Shown here: positions 45,681 through 55,901 of the stretch, piece by piece
Layout: each line of letters opens with the position of its first letter
Numbering within the stretch: the first letter of the stretch is position 1
Assembly: GCF_016918765.2 (NCBI RefSeq)
Contig: NZ_CP092104.1
Span: forward strand, 186,001 to 250,000
Source of the DNA: Flagellatimonas centrodinii
GTDB lineage: Bacteria > Pseudomonadota > Gammaproteobacteria > Nevskiales > Nevskiaceae
Length of the DNA stretch: 64,000 nt
Reading direction: 5' to 3'
Position numbers and translations under genes: made by a program
Notes under the pieces: generated by a model
Databases searched by the model: none
Told to the model about the DNA's origin: nothing
Seen by the model: the letters and a program-made list of their open reading frames with translations, nothing else

Positions 45681-45780
45681 TGGCGAACCGTCATCTTGCT
45701 AATCCACTCCGGCCCAGCCATCCATGGCTGGTCGTTCACCCCGCCAGCGAGCAGTGCTCGCAAAACGGCGGGGCTCACCT
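45681..45780. repeat. 101-bp tandem repeat, copy B
   Basis: Second copy with the same palindrome (45714-45731) and hairpin (45747-45761). It ends 12 bp before the start of the CDF transporter gene, so it lies in that gene's leader or promoter. Confidence 0.85.
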
Positions 45781-45792
45781 ACACTACCGCCC

Positions 45793-46707
45793 ATGGCATC
45801 CCACCCTCACCCCCACCACCACGGCGACGACCACCGCCACAACCACGGCCCGGCCTCGTCGCAGCGGCTGCTGATGGCCCTGTTTCTGACCACCGGTTTC
45901 ATGACGGTCGAAGCAGTCGCCGCCTGGTGGACCGGTTCCCTGGCGCTGCTCGCCGATGCGGCCCACATGCTCACCGACTCGGCATCGCTGGCTTTGGCGC
46001 TGTTCGCCGATCGCCTGGCACGGCGTCCGGCGGATGGCCACCGCACCTACGGTTACGGCCGCGCCAAGGTACTCGCGGGCTTCGTCAACGGCCTGACCCT
46101 GCTCGCCTTGTCAGGGTGGATCACGATTGAAGCCATCCTGCGCCTGCAGGCCCCGCCGCAGATCATTGCCGGCCCCATGCTGTGGGTCGCCTGCGGAGGG
46201 CTCGGCGTCAACCTGCTCGCGTTCTGGGTGCTGCACGGCGGCCAGGAAAACGATGTCAACGTGCGCGGCGCCGCCTTGCATGTCATGGGTGATCTGCTCG
46301 GCTCGGTCGCCGCCATCAGCGCCGCCGCGGTGATCCTGCTCACCGGCTGGATGCCCATTGACCCGCTGTTGTCGCTGGTGGTGGCCGCGCTGTTGCTGCG
46401 CAGCGCCCTGCGCCTGACCCGAGAATGTGGCCATATCCTGCTGGAGGGTCGCCCGGCCGGGCTCGACCCTGCCGAGGTACGGCGACTGTTACCCGATGCC
46501 GTCCCCGGCGTGGTCGATGTGCATCACGTTCACGCCTGGTCGCTGGGCGACGATGAACCGGCGTTGACCCTGCATGTGGTCACCACTCCGGGGACCGAGC
46601 CCGACCTGCTGATCAAGGCCGTGCGCGACACCCTACAACGGCGCTTCGGCGAGCTGCACACCACCGTCCAGGTGGAATATGCCGGCTGCAGTCACCCCCC
46701 CGCATGA
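45793..46707 (+). CDS. Cation diffusion facilitator (Zn/Co/Cd exporter)
   Basis: 304 residues, inner-membrane metal/proton antiporter of the CzcD/ZitB type. The His-rich N terminus HPHPHHHGDDHRHNHG would bind metal. Metal-site motifs are LADAAHMLTD (Asp55, His58, Asp62) in helix 2 and HVMGDLLGS in helix 5; the cytosolic C-terminal domain includes VDVHHVHAWSLG. The ATG at 45793 is chosen because it starts at the His-rich region; in-frame sequence upstream is repeat DNA. No metalloregulator is adjacent. The stop overlaps rlmKL (ATGA). Confidence 0.92.
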   Translation: MASHPHPHHHGDDHRHNHGPASSQRLLMALFLTTGFMTVEAVAAWWTGSLALLADAAHMLTDSASLALALFADRLARRPADGHRTYGYGRAKVLAGFVNGLTLLALSGWITIEAILRLQAPPQIIAGPMLWVACGGLGVNLLAFWVLHGGQENDVNVRGAALHVMGDLLGSVAAISAAAVILLTGWMPIDPLLSLVVAALLLRSALRLTRECGHILLEGRPAGLDPAEVRRLLPDAVPGVVDVHHVHAWSLGDDEPALTLHVVTTPGTEPDLLIKAVRDTLQRRFGELHTTVQVEYAGCSHPPA

Positions 46708-48902
46708 GCGCGCTTCCGCTCTTCGTAACCTGCCCGCGCGGCGTCGAGCCCCTGTTGCTCACCGAACTGCAGGGCCTGGGCGCCGTCGCCCTGAAGGAAC
46801 GCCCGGGGGGCGTCGCCGCTGAGGCGGACCGCGAGACCGCCTACCGCATCTGCCTGTGGTCGCGGCTGGCCAGCCGCGTGCTGATGCCGCTGACCCGATT
46901 CCCGTTGACCGATGTCGACGGCCTGTATGCGGGGGCGCGGGCGGTCGACTGGCCCGACCTGTTCTCGGTGCAGCGCCGCTTTGCCATCGAAGTGGCCGGG
47001 CGCTCCGCCGCCGTCACCCATACCCACTACGCCGGGCTGAAGGTCAAGGACGCCATCGCCGACCGTTTCCGCGAGGCCTGTGGCGAACGCCCCAATGTCG
47101 ACACCGACAACCCCGACATCCGGGTGCACCTGCACCTCGACCGCGATCACGCCACGCTGTCGCTGGATCTGGGCGGTGATGCCCTGCATCGACGCGGCTA
47201 CCGCGCCCGGGCGCTGGAAGCCCCGCTCAAGGAAACCCTGGCGGCCGCCCTGTTGCTGCGCATGGACTGGCCCGCACGCGCGGCCGAGGGCGCGCCGCTG
47301 TGGGACCCGATGTGCGGCTCCGGCACCCTCGTCATCGAGGCGGCGCTGATGGCGGCCGATGTCGCGCCCAATGGCCAGCGCCCGCGCTTCGGCTTCGAGG
47401 CCTGGGAAGACCATATTCCTGCCGTGCTGACCCGGCTGCGCGACGAAGCCACCGCCCGCGCGCACGACGGCCGCGCCAAGTTGCCGCGACTGATTGGCAG
47501 TGACACCGACGCCCGCGGCATCCGTGTGGCACAGGACAACGCCCAGCGCGCCGGCTTTGCCGACGCGATTGAATGGCGGGTGGCCGATGCCCTGTCGGTC
47601 ACCCCCGATGACCTGCCGCCGGGCGTGCTGATCACCAACCCGCCCTACGGCGAACGGCTCGCCAACGAATCCGAAATCATCAAGCTCTACTCGCTGCTGG
47701 GTGCCCACTGGGCCCGCGCCTTCGGCGGCTGGCAGGCTGGCCTGTTCACCGGCCGCCCTGACCTTGCGCCACGCATGGGGCTGCGCGCACACAGCATTCA
47801 CGCGCTGTTCAACGGCGCCCTGCCCTGCAAACTGCTGCAGTTCCAGGTGCCGCAAACGCAGAGTGCCGGCGCCATCAGCGGCGGGGAGGATTTCGCCAAC
47901 CGCTTCGCCAAGAACCTCAAGCATCTGCGCAAGTGGGCCGCCCGCAGCGGCGTCGCGCACTACCGCATCTACGACGCCGACCTGCCCGACTATGCGGTCG
48001 CGGTGGACCTCTACGCCACCCCGGAGCCGCGGGTACACGTGCAGGAATACGCGGCGCCCAAGACCATCGATCCGGTCAAGGCCGAGCGGCGGCTGCGGCA
48101 GGCCCTGGGGCACATCCAGCAGCAGCTCGAGCTGCCCGCCAGCCATCTGCACTACAAGGTGCGCAAGGCGCAGAAAGGGGACAGCCAGTATCAGCGGCAG
48201 GCCGATCAGGGTCGCTTCTTCACCATCGACGAACACGGTGTGAAGCTCGCCATCAACCTCGACGACTATCTCGATACCGGGGTGTTTCTCGACCACCGGC
48301 CGCTGCGCCTGCGCTTGCAGCGCGAAGCCGCCGGCAAGCGCTTCCTCAACCTGTTTTGCTACACCGGTGCCGCCACCGCGCACGCTGCGGTTGGGGGCGC
48401 TGCCAGTAGCGTGTCGGTGGACCTGTCGAATACCTACCTGGACTGGGCGCTGCGCAACCTGGCGCTCAACGGCATCCATCCGCCCGACCCGTCGCGGCGT
48501 TCCTCCGCCGACAACCCCCATCGCCTGTTTCGTGCCGACTGCCTGGCCTGGCTGCAGGAACAGGCGGAAAAAGGCCGCCCACCGCAGTTCGACCTGATCT
48601 TCTGTGACCCGCCCACCTTCTCCAACTCGAAGAAGATGGATGGCACGCTCGACATCCAGCGCGACCATGTGGGCTTTCTGCTGAATGCACTGAAACTGCT
48701 CGCCCCGGGCGGCACCTTGTACTTCTCGACCAACCGTCGCGGCTTCAAGCTCGATCCGGAGGCCTTCGCCGAGTGGCAGGTGACCGACATCACCCGCGAA
48801 ACGCTGGATGAGGACTTCAAGCGTCCTCCACCTGCCCATCGCGCCTGGCAGTTCCGCGATCCCCGGCCGGTGGTCCGGCCCGTCTCCCCGTGGGGCCGCT
48901 GA
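46704..48902 (+). CDS. rlmL: Fused 23S rRNA methyltransferase RlmKL
   Basis: 732 residues, bifunctional enzyme making m2G2445 and m7G2069. An N-terminal THUMP domain is followed by the RlmL methyltransferase (MCGSGTLVIEAALMA, NPPYGERL) and then the RlmK methyltransferase (LNLFCYTGAATAHAA, FDLIFCDPPTFSNSK). The length matches the fused gammaproteobacterial protein. It overlaps mnmC by 13 bp. Confidence 0.96.
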   Translation: MSALPLFVTCPRGVEPLLLTELQGLGAVALKERPGGVAAEADRETAYRICLWSRLASRVLMPLTRFPLTDVDGLYAGARAVDWPDLFSVQRRFAIEVAGRSAAVTHTHYAGLKVKDAIADRFREACGERPNVDTDNPDIRVHLHLDRDHATLSLDLGGDALHRRGYRARALEAPLKETLAAALLLRMDWPARAAEGAPLWDPMCGSGTLVIEAALMAADVAPNGQRPRFGFEAWEDHIPAVLTRLRDEATARAHDGRAKLPRLIGSDTDARGIRVAQDNAQRAGFADAIEWRVADALSVTPDDLPPGVLITNPPYGERLANESEIIKLYSLLGAHWARAFGGWQAGLFTGRPDLAPRMGLRAHSIHALFNGALPCKLLQFQVPQTQSAGAISGGEDFANRFAKNLKHLRKWAARSGVAHYRIYDADLPDYAVAVDLYATPEPRVHVQEYAAPKTIDPVKAERRLRQALGHIQQQLELPASHLHYKVRKAQKGDSQYQRQADQGRFFTIDEHGVKLAINLDDYLDTGVFLDHRPLRLRLQREAAGKRFLNLFCYTGAATAHAAVGGAASSVSVDLSNTYLDWALRNLALNGIHPPDPSRRSSADNPHRLFRADCLAWLQEQAEKGRPPQFDLIFCDPPTFSNSKKMDGTLDIQRDHVGFLLNALKLLAPGGTLYFSTNRRGFKLDPEAFAEWQVTDITRETLDEDFKRPPPAHRAWQFRDPRPVVRPVSPWGR

Positions 48903-50656
48903 CACCCGCCACCCGCCATGATCGCGACGGCCGTCTGTGGTCGCCGACCTATCGGGATGTCTACGGCCCGCGTCACGGCGATCTCGGCCAGGCCGAGCAG
49001 GTATTCCTGCACGGCTGTGACCTGCCCACCGGCTGGCGCGGCCGCGATGACTTCACGGTGCTGGAAACCGGCTTCGGCACCGGCCGCAACTTCCTCTGTA
49101 CCTGGGCGGCATGGCGGGACGACCCGCACCGATGTCAGCGCCTGCACTACATCGCAGCAGAGTTGCATCCGTTTGCCGCGGAAGACCTGCGTCAACTGCA
49201 TGCCGACACCCCGCTGGCCGCACTCGGCGCGCGTCTGGCGGCGGTCTGGCCGATGGCGGTGGCCGGCTTTCACCGTCTGCCGCTGGACGCCGGCCTGACC
49301 CTGACCCTGTTGTTCGGGGATGCGCGCGACAGCGTGCCGCAACTCGACGCAGCGATCGACGCCTTCTACCTCGACGGTTTCGCGCCCGACCGCAACCCGG
49401 CGTTGTGGGAGCCGGCCCTGATCCAGTCACTCGCCGACCGGGCCCGGCCCGGCGCCGCCGTCGCCAGCTACTCGGTGGCCGGACCGGTGCGGGCCGCACT
49501 GGCCGCCGCCGGCTTCGCCGTGGAAAAACGCCCGGGCTATGGCCACAAGCGCGAAGCCTTGCGTGCGCGTTACAGCGGACAGGGTCTTGCGCCAACACCG
49601 GCCCCGCGAACGGCGGCGGTGGTTGGCGCGGGCGTCGCCGGCGCAGCCGTCGCCCGCGCCCTGGCGCACCAGGGGGTGGCGGTGACCGTGTTTGACCAGG
49701 CGCCGGCCATCGCCCAGGGCGCCTCGGGCAACCCGCGCGCGGCGGTGCGCCCCTGGCTCAACCGTGGTGACCCGCCCACCACCGCGCTGACCCGCAGCGC
49801 CTTCCTGCATGCGCTGGCCACCCTGCCGTCGGAGCCCCGGGCGGATTGGCAGCCCTGCGGCCTGCTGCACCTGCCCAAGGACGACCGCGACCGCGAGCGC
49901 TGGCAGGCCGCGCTGGCCGAGCAGCAACCGCCCGCCGAATTGATGCACTGGATCGACGCCGACGGCGCCAGCATCCGCTGCGGCCGCCGCGTCAGCGAAG
50001 GGGGGCTGTTCATCCCGCAGGGCGGCCACGTCGATCCCGCCGGGCGCTGTGCGGGGTGGCTGGATCATCCCGGCATCACCCTGCGGCTGCAGCATCGCAT
50101 CGATGCGCTGACCGAACTCGCGGACTTCGACGTGGTGGTGCTGGCGACCGCGCACGACGTTTCCCGTCTGCTGCCCGAGCTGGCGCTGCCCCTCAGCCGG
50201 GTGCGCGGCCAGCTCAGCCTGCTGCCGGCTGGTGGCCTGCCCGGCCTGAAGACCGGCATTGCGCGGGACGGCTACGTGCTGCCGCTGGCCGACGGCGCCG
50301 CGCTGGTGGGCGCGACCTACGACCGCCATGATGATCCGCGCCCCGATCTCGACGGTCATCGCGCCAATGTCGACCGCCTGCAGGCGCTGATGGTCGATGC
50401 CCCGCCGCTGGACCCGGCCCTGCTGGTGGGCCGCGCCGCCTTCCGCGCCGTGCTGCCGGGCCGGTTGCCAGCGGTGGGGCGCCTGCCCGGTCAACCGCGC
50501 ATCGCCCTCGCCACTGGCTACGCCTCGCGCGGCGTCACTTGGGCGGGGCTGTTGGGAGAGGCCTTGGCCGCACAACTGTGTGACCAGCCATCACCGTTGC
50601 CGCAGCAACTGATCCGCGCCATTCGGCCAGATCGGTTCCAGCCAGGAACGTCCTAA
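48890..50656 (+). CDS. mnmC: Bifunctional tRNA wobble-uridine enzyme MnmC
   Basis: 588 residues, carrying out the last two steps of mnm5s2U34 synthesis. The N-terminal SAM methyltransferase (VLETGFGTGRNFL, DAFYLDGFAPDRNPALW) is followed by the C-terminal FAD-dependent oxidoreductase (AAVVGAGVAGAAVARALA, late GYASRGVTWAGLLGE). The GTG at 48890 overlaps the end of rlmKL. It is slightly shorter than the E. coli protein (about 668), mostly through shorter loops. It converges on hepT with a 4-bp stop overlap (CTAA). Confidence 0.94.
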   Translation: MGPLTPATRHDRDGRLWSPTYRDVYGPRHGDLGQAEQVFLHGCDLPTGWRGRDDFTVLETGFGTGRNFLCTWAAWRDDPHRCQRLHYIAAELHPFAAEDLRQLHADTPLAALGARLAAVWPMAVAGFHRLPLDAGLTLTLLFGDARDSVPQLDAAIDAFYLDGFAPDRNPALWEPALIQSLADRARPGAAVASYSVAGPVRAALAAAGFAVEKRPGYGHKREALRARYSGQGLAPTPAPRTAAVVGAGVAGAAVARALAHQGVAVTVFDQAPAIAQGASGNPRAAVRPWLNRGDPPTTALTRSAFLHALATLPSEPRADWQPCGLLHLPKDDRDRERWQAALAEQQPPAELMHWIDADGASIRCGRRVSEGGLFIPQGGHVDPAGRCAGWLDHPGITLRLQHRIDALTELADFDVVVLATAHDVSRLLPELALPLSRVRGQLSLLPAGGLPGLKTGIARDGYVLPLADGAALVGATYDRHDDPRPDLDGHRANVDRLQALMVDAPPLDPALLVGRAAFRAVLPGRLPAVGRLPGQPRIALATGYASRGVTWAGLLGEALAAQLCDQPSPLPQQLIRAIRPDRFQPGTS

Positions 50657-51003
50657 GACAGTCGATCGACGCGATCGAGCAACGCTGTCAAGGCTGACAT
50701 CAAGACCGGAAGATCCGTCTCGATGATGCTCCACAGCGTGTCGTCGTCGATACCCAGATAAGCATGGATCAAACGGTTTCGCGTCGCGATGACCTGCCGC
50801 CACGGCACCTCAGGGCACTGGCCGCGAACCTCGGCCGGCACATGCGTAGCGGCCTCGCCGATCAGTTCCAGATTGCGCAGCGTGGCGTCGTAAATCATCG
50901 CGTTCTCGACGAAGGTCGCCTGCGTCAGACCGCGGGTGTATCGACGGGCCTTCTCCGCAAAATCCAGCATGTCGGTGATGTAGAACCGCCACTCGCGTGT
51001 CAT
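50653..51003 (-). CDS. hepT: HepT-like HEPN toxin (type VII TA)
   Basis: 116 residues, all-helical HEPN ribonuclease. The catalytic motif RX4HXY is RNRLIHAY (Arg75, His80, Tyr82). In the characterised Shewanella system the Tyr is AMPylated by the partner MntA, which inactivates the toxin. All three residues are present, so the toxin is probably active. It lies 6 bp downstream of the mntA-like gene, in the usual antitoxin-toxin order. Confidence 0.9.
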   Translation of the reverse strand: MTREWRFYITDMLDFAEKARRYTRGLTQATFVENAMIYDATLRNLELIGEAATHVPAEVRGQCPEVPWRQVIATRNRLIHAYLGIDDDTLWSIIETDLPVLMSALTALLDRVDRLS

Positions 51004-51009
51004 CAGCGT

Positions 51010-51303
51010 TCAGACGCGAATCGCGTCCTGCTCCACGAAAGGTCTCAATTCGGGCCGCAGTGCTTTCTCGCTCACGAGGTCAACCGGTCGCCCCAGCAGA
51101 TCTTCCAGATAGAACTGCAGGCCGAAATACCGTTTCGATGTCGCGGGGCCATCAAAGCGCACCAGCACATCAATATCGCTCTGCGGCGTCAACGTATCCC
51201 GCGCAAACGAGCCGAATAGCGCCAGGCCCTCCACGCCGAAGGCTTCGGCCAGGTAGGCGCGACGCTCGCGCAGGCAAGACAGTGTCTGAGCTCGGTTCAA
51301 CAT
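51010..51303 (-). CDS. mntA: MntA-like minimal nucleotidyltransferase antitoxin
   Basis: 97 residues, minimal nucleotidyltransferase fold. The GSX10DXD motif is intact (Gly31-Ser32, Asp43 and Asp45 in SDIDVLV) with a third acidic residue at Asp75. It acts by transferring AMP to HepT. First gene of the two-gene operon. Confidence 0.9.
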   Translation of the reverse strand: MLNRAQTLSCLRERRAYLAEAFGVEGLALFGSFARDTLTPQSDIDVLVRFDGPATSKRYFGLQFYLEDLLGRPVDLVSEKALRPELRPFVEQDAIRV

Positions 51304-51345
51304 ACAAACATTGTTGCCCGCGGCCGGTCACTTGTGAAGTGAACG

Positions 51346-52593
<1,248 letters not shown>

Positions 52594-52715
52594 GAAAACT
52601 CCCGATAAATCGAACGACATCACGGCCCGGCGCCGAAGACCGGGCCCGCGTGCATAGGGCGGCAGGCGCGCATGATGCCGTTCCCGACGCGCCGCTGCAC
52701 TGATAGGGTCCGTTC

Positions 52716-53639
52716 ATGATCGACACCCTGGACACGCTGGTCATTCCCTTCCGCGCCGAAGGCCGCTGGCTGCTGGGCGTGGCGCTGGGCTTCATCGTGT
52801 TCGCCGTGGCACTCCACCTCGACCGGCGGGACCTGGTGCAACTGCGGCGCCAACCACGCGCAGCCGTGCTGGGGCTGGCCGGGCAATGGCTGCTGCTGCC
52901 CCTGCTGACCGTGGGACTGATCGCGCTGCTGTCGCCGCCGCCCGGTATCGCTGCGGGCATGCTGCTGGTGGCGGCCTGCCCGGGCGGCAGCATGTCCAAC
53001 TATTTCTGCCTGCAGGCGCGGGGCAATGTGCTGCTGTCGGTGGCACTCACCACCGTCTCCACCGCCCTGGCGGCGCTGACCCTGCCGCTCATCTTCAGCG
53101 TGGGCACCACCCTGCTGCCAGCGCTGGCCAGCACCACCGACATCCCGCGGGTGGCCTTTCTGCCGCTGCTGCGCGACCTCGCCGTGATTCTGCTGATGCC
53201 GCTGCTGCTGGGGCTGCTGGTGCAGAGCCGCCTGCCCTTGGCGGCGCGACGGATGCGCCGCCCCTTGCGTCGCAGCGCCGGTGCGCTGCTGGTGCTGTTC
53301 ATCGCGCTGGCGCTGCTCGACCAGCGGACCACCCTGATGGCGCTGGGCGGGCAGCTGCTGCCGCTGCTGGGACTGGTGGTCCTGCACAACGGTCTGGCGC
53401 TGGCGGGCGGTTATGGCCTCGGCGCCCTCGGCGGCTTGGCCGAGGCGGAGCGGCGCACCCTGGCGCTGGAAACCGGCCTGCAGAATGCCGGTCTCGGCCT
53501 GGTGGTGGCCTTCACCCATTTCGGCGGCGCTGGCGGCATGGTGGTGGTGGTGTCGCTATGGGGGATCTGGCACCTGATCTCGGGTGCCCTCGTATCATGG
53601 GCCTGGGCGCGCAGACGCCCCCCGCCTGAGGAGACCTGA
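52716..53639 (+). CDS. Bile acid:sodium symporter family (BASS) transporter
   Basis: 307 residues, about nine to ten helices. The conserved ACPGGSMSNYFCLQARGN is the crossover substrate/Na+ motif of the ASBT fold, and the late LETGLQNAGLGLVVA is typical. Substrate is probably an organic anion or 2-oxoacid; bile acid transport should not be assumed. It ends one base before the TauD-like gene start. Confidence 0.88.
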   Translation: MIDTLDTLVIPFRAEGRWLLGVALGFIVFAVALHLDRRDLVQLRRQPRAAVLGLAGQWLLLPLLTVGLIALLSPPPGIAAGMLLVAACPGGSMSNYFCLQARGNVLLSVALTTVSTALAALTLPLIFSVGTTLLPALASTTDIPRVAFLPLLRDLAVILLMPLLLGLLVQSRLPLAARRMRRPLRRSAGALLVLFIALALLDQRTTLMALGGQLLPLLGLVVLHNGLALAGGYGLGALGGLAEAERRTLALETGLQNAGLGLVVAFTHFGGAGGMVVVVSLWGIWHLISGALVSWAWARRRPPPEET

Positions 53640-53640
53640 C

Positions 53641-54687
53641 ATGCTGCCGTACAAGACATCCATTCCCGGCGGCGCCCGCGAGCGTCTGCCGCTGCAGATC
53701 GAACCGCAGGGCGACGCCTCGGCCGACGGGCTGACCACGTGGTTGCACGACCATCGCCATCAGGTCCAGGACCTGCTCCGTGCCCATGGTGCCCTGCGCT
53801 TCCATGGTTTCGGCATCCACGACGCTGCCGCCTTTGAAGCGGTGGCCCGCGGGGTCGACGACGATCTGAAGAACGAGTATCTCGGCACCAGCCCGCGCGA
53901 CGCGATGACCGACTACGTGTTCTCCGCCAGCGAACTGCCGGGTTACTACCCCATCCCGCAGCACTGCGAGATGACCTTCACCCGCACGCCGCCCAATCGC
54001 ATCTTCTTCTGGTGCGACATCGCCCCCAGGGCCGGCAGCGGCGAAACCCCGCTGGTGGACTTCCGCCGGGTATGGAGCGATCTCGACGACGGCGTGCGCG
54101 AGCGCTTCGCCCGCAACGGCCTGCGCATCATCCGCAACTACAGCGGCCCCGGCACCACCAACCGCGACCTGTTCCAGCTCAAGCGCTGGGACGAGATGTT
54201 CCGCACCGAAGACCGCGACGAGGTCAACCGCATGGCGCGCCGCGAGGGGTTCACGCCGATCTGGAAAGACGGTGACCGCCTGGCGCTGGTGAGCGAGCAC
54301 GAAGCCACCCGCAACCATCCGGAAACCGGCGAACCCACCTGGTTCAACCATGCCCAGGTGTTTCACCTGTCCACCGGCTCGGCCGAGCTGAAGCGCGTGT
54401 TTCGCCACCGCCCCAGTGCCCGTGGCCTGTTCTGGTGGCTGGCCGCCAGCCTGCTCACCGCCCGCAAGCGCAAGGTTCCGTCAGAGGAACAGGCCATGCA
54501 CTGCACCTACCGCGACGGCCACGAGATCCCCGACGCCGACCTGGAGCACCTGCGCGACATCATCTGGCGCAACCTGGTGGTACTGCCCTGGTCCCGCGGC
54601 GATGTGGTCGCCATCGACAACCACGCCGTCGGCCACGGCCGCCTGCCCTACAAGGGGCCGCGGCGGGTGGCAGTGTGTTGGGCGTAG
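53641..54687 (+). CDS. TauD/clavaminate-synthase-like Fe(II)/2OG oxygenase
   Basis: 348 residues. Iron ligands by pattern are His108 and Glu110 (QHCE; the HxE variant as in clavaminate synthase) and distal His332 in AVGHGRLPY; Arg342 would bind 2-oxoglutarate. GAGGAG lies upstream of the ATG at 53641. It is directly downstream of the BASS transporter, so importer and oxygenase may handle the same acid. Substrate unknown. Confidence 0.87.
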   Translation: MLPYKTSIPGGARERLPLQIEPQGDASADGLTTWLHDHRHQVQDLLRAHGALRFHGFGIHDAAAFEAVARGVDDDLKNEYLGTSPRDAMTDYVFSASELPGYYPIPQHCEMTFTRTPPNRIFFWCDIAPRAGSGETPLVDFRRVWSDLDDGVRERFARNGLRIIRNYSGPGTTNRDLFQLKRWDEMFRTEDRDEVNRMARREGFTPIWKDGDRLALVSEHEATRNHPETGEPTWFNHAQVFHLSTGSAELKRVFRHRPSARGLFWWLAASLLTARKRKVPSEEQAMHCTYRDGHEIPDADLEHLRDIIWRNLVVLPWSRGDVVAIDNHAVGHGRLPYKGPRRVAVCWA

Positions 54688-54704
54688 GGCGCAAGCCCTC
54701 GCCG

Positions 54705-55094
54705 TCACCAGATCGTCGTCACCTCGGGTAGCTGCTTCAGCGCCCCATCGTTGGTCACCAGCGTGAGCCCTTCGAGCACAGCCTGTGCGGCCAGCATGCG
54801 GTCGAATGGGTCACGATGGTCGCTGACCATGCCACCCGCCAGCAGCGCATGTCGCTGCTCAATGGGCAGGGGCAGGAATCCGTTGGCCACAACGACTTCG
54901 GCATATCGGCTCATCAAGCCCGGGATGCCGGTCAACTTTCCAATGCGGTGTTTGGTGGCGACCTCCCAGGCACTGACGGCACTGACATACGTCGGAATTT
55001 CCCCGTCGAGCAACAAGGCCTGCACTTTCGATGAAAGCCTCGGGTCATTCGTCATCCACCACAGCAGCGTATGGGTATCCAGCAGCAGCCTCAC
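54705..55094 (-). CDS. vapC: VapC-family PIN-domain toxin
   Basis: 129-residue PIN ribonuclease. Acidic active-site residues are Asp6 (LLLDTHTLLW), Glu44 (SAWEVATK), Asp95 (HRDPFDRM) and Asp116 (TNDG), all in place. The TW/WW and DPFDR signatures put it in the Phd-associated PIN subgroup. It overlaps the antitoxin stop by 4 bp. Confidence 0.92.
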   Translation of the reverse strand: MRLLLDTHTLLWWMTNDPRLSSKVQALLLDGEIPTYVSAVSAWEVATKHRIGKLTGIPGLMSRYAEVVVANGFLPLPIEQRHALLAGGMVSDHRDPFDRMLAAQAVLEGLTLVTNDGALKQLPEVTTIW

Positions 55095-55324
55095 CGGCCC
55101 TCCCAGGCGGTCAGCTCCTCATCCGGCAAGGCGTCGAAGAACGCATCATCCAGTCGCCCCTGCAGATGCCCCGGCTGGCGAACACCTGGCGCCTCCGCAA
55201 GCGGTACGAGCCGCGCATAGGGCTTCCCCGCCTTGGAGAGGATGATCTCCTTGCCCGCATGCGCCTGCTCCAGCAAGCGGGAGAAGTGGGTTTTGGCATC
55301 GTGAACGTTGACGGTCTCGGACAT
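55091..55324 (-). CDS. Phd/YefM-family antitoxin
   Basis: 77 residues. The N-terminal DNA-binding fold SETVNVHDAKTHFSRLLEQA and EIILSKAGKPYARLVPL define the family. The acidic C-terminal tail would cover VapC. The start at 55324 is preferred; an ATG at 55336 is in frame. Overlapping genes and promoter-proximal repeats suggest autorepression. Confidence 0.9.
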   Translation of the reverse strand: MSETVNVHDAKTHFSRLLEQAHAGKEIILSKAGKPYARLVPLAEAPGVRQPGHLQGRLDDAFFDALPDEELTAWEGR

Positions 55325-55338
55325 GTCGCAGCTCATGT

Positions 55339-55362
55339 GGACTAATGTGCGGACTAATATAA
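55339..55362. promoter_or_regulatory. Direct-repeat operator candidate of the Phd/VapC module
   Basis: GGACTAATGTGC (55339-55350) and GGACTAATATAA (55351-55362), a 12-bp-period direct repeat. On the minus strand it includes TTATATTAG, a -10-like sequence, 15 bp upstream of the antitoxin start. Confidence 0.5.
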
Positions 55363-55406
55363 CCCGAGCCGCACGAGCCCCGCAGTGTTGAGCGCAGAGC
55401 GACCGT

Positions 55407-55901
55407 CTAAGCCGCCGCCACCCGCGCCTTGAGCAAGGCATGTGCCTTGGTCAGGTGCTGCTCCACCATCCGCGTCGACAGCCCCACCTCGTCCGCCACC
55501 TCGCGCGTGCCCTTGCCCTCCAGGCGCCGCAGCACGAACATCTGCCGCGGTCGGTCCGGGAGTGACTGCACGGCACCGAGGAAGCATTCGATGCGCTCGC
55601 TGTCGGCCAGCACCGCATCCGGTTCATCGTCATGGTCCGCGATGAGGTCGACGTCATCGAGATCCACCATCGGCCGCATCGCCTGCTGTCGCAGGTGACT
55701 GGCCGCCAGGTTCATCGCCACCCGGAACAGCAGAAAGCGTAACGACTCCGGGCTATGGCCTTCGTAGCGCAGCAACCGAAGGAAGGCTTCCTGCGCCAGA
55801 TCGGCCGCGTCTTCCGGGTTGCCGACGCGGCGTTGCAGCATGTGGATAACGGCATCGCGGTGCAGACGATAGGTGGCCTCGATAGCCGATGCCCGCTTCA
55901 T
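55407..55901 (-). CDS. ECF sigma factor (FecI-like)
   Basis: 164 residues from the ATG at 55901 (KRASAIEATYRLHRDAV). Region 2 is at about 8-75 with DAADLAQEAFLRLLRY. Region 4 is at about 105-160 (LPDRPRQMFVLRRLEGKG, then REVADEVGLSTRMVEQHLTK) and fits the FecI-like group. The frame is open far upstream through 30-bp repeats, each adding a start codon in frame; family length supports 55901 but its ribosome site is weak. It lies downstream of the autotransporter and TonB receptor on the same strand. No FecR anti-sigma gene lies beside it. Confidence 0.88.
   Translation of the reverse strand: MKRASAIEATYRLHRDAVIHMLQRRVGNPEDAADLAQEAFLRLLRYEGHSPESLRFLLFRVAMNLAASHLRQQAMRPMVDLDDVDLIADHDDEPDAVLADSERIECFLGAVQSLPDRPRQMFVLRRLEGKGTREVADEVGLSTRMVEQHLTKAHALLKARVAAA

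Larger units (their letters stand above)
45276..45792. other. Repeat-rich intergenic gap between SDR and CDF genes
   Basis: No credible gene. It contains one complete REP-like element (45329-45426), the left half of another (45438-45478) and two tandem 101-bp repeats (45580-45780). The stretch 45479-45579 is GC-rich and shows no feature I can name. Confidence 0.8.

Noticed and set aside
46692-48905. Long minus-strand open frame opposite rlmKL
   Set aside because: Antisense shadow of rlmKL with no recognisable motif.
54686-54699. Hairpin AGGGC-GCAA-GCCCT as a terminator after the TauD-like gene
   Set aside because: Only five pairs, overlaps the stop codon and lacks a T-run.
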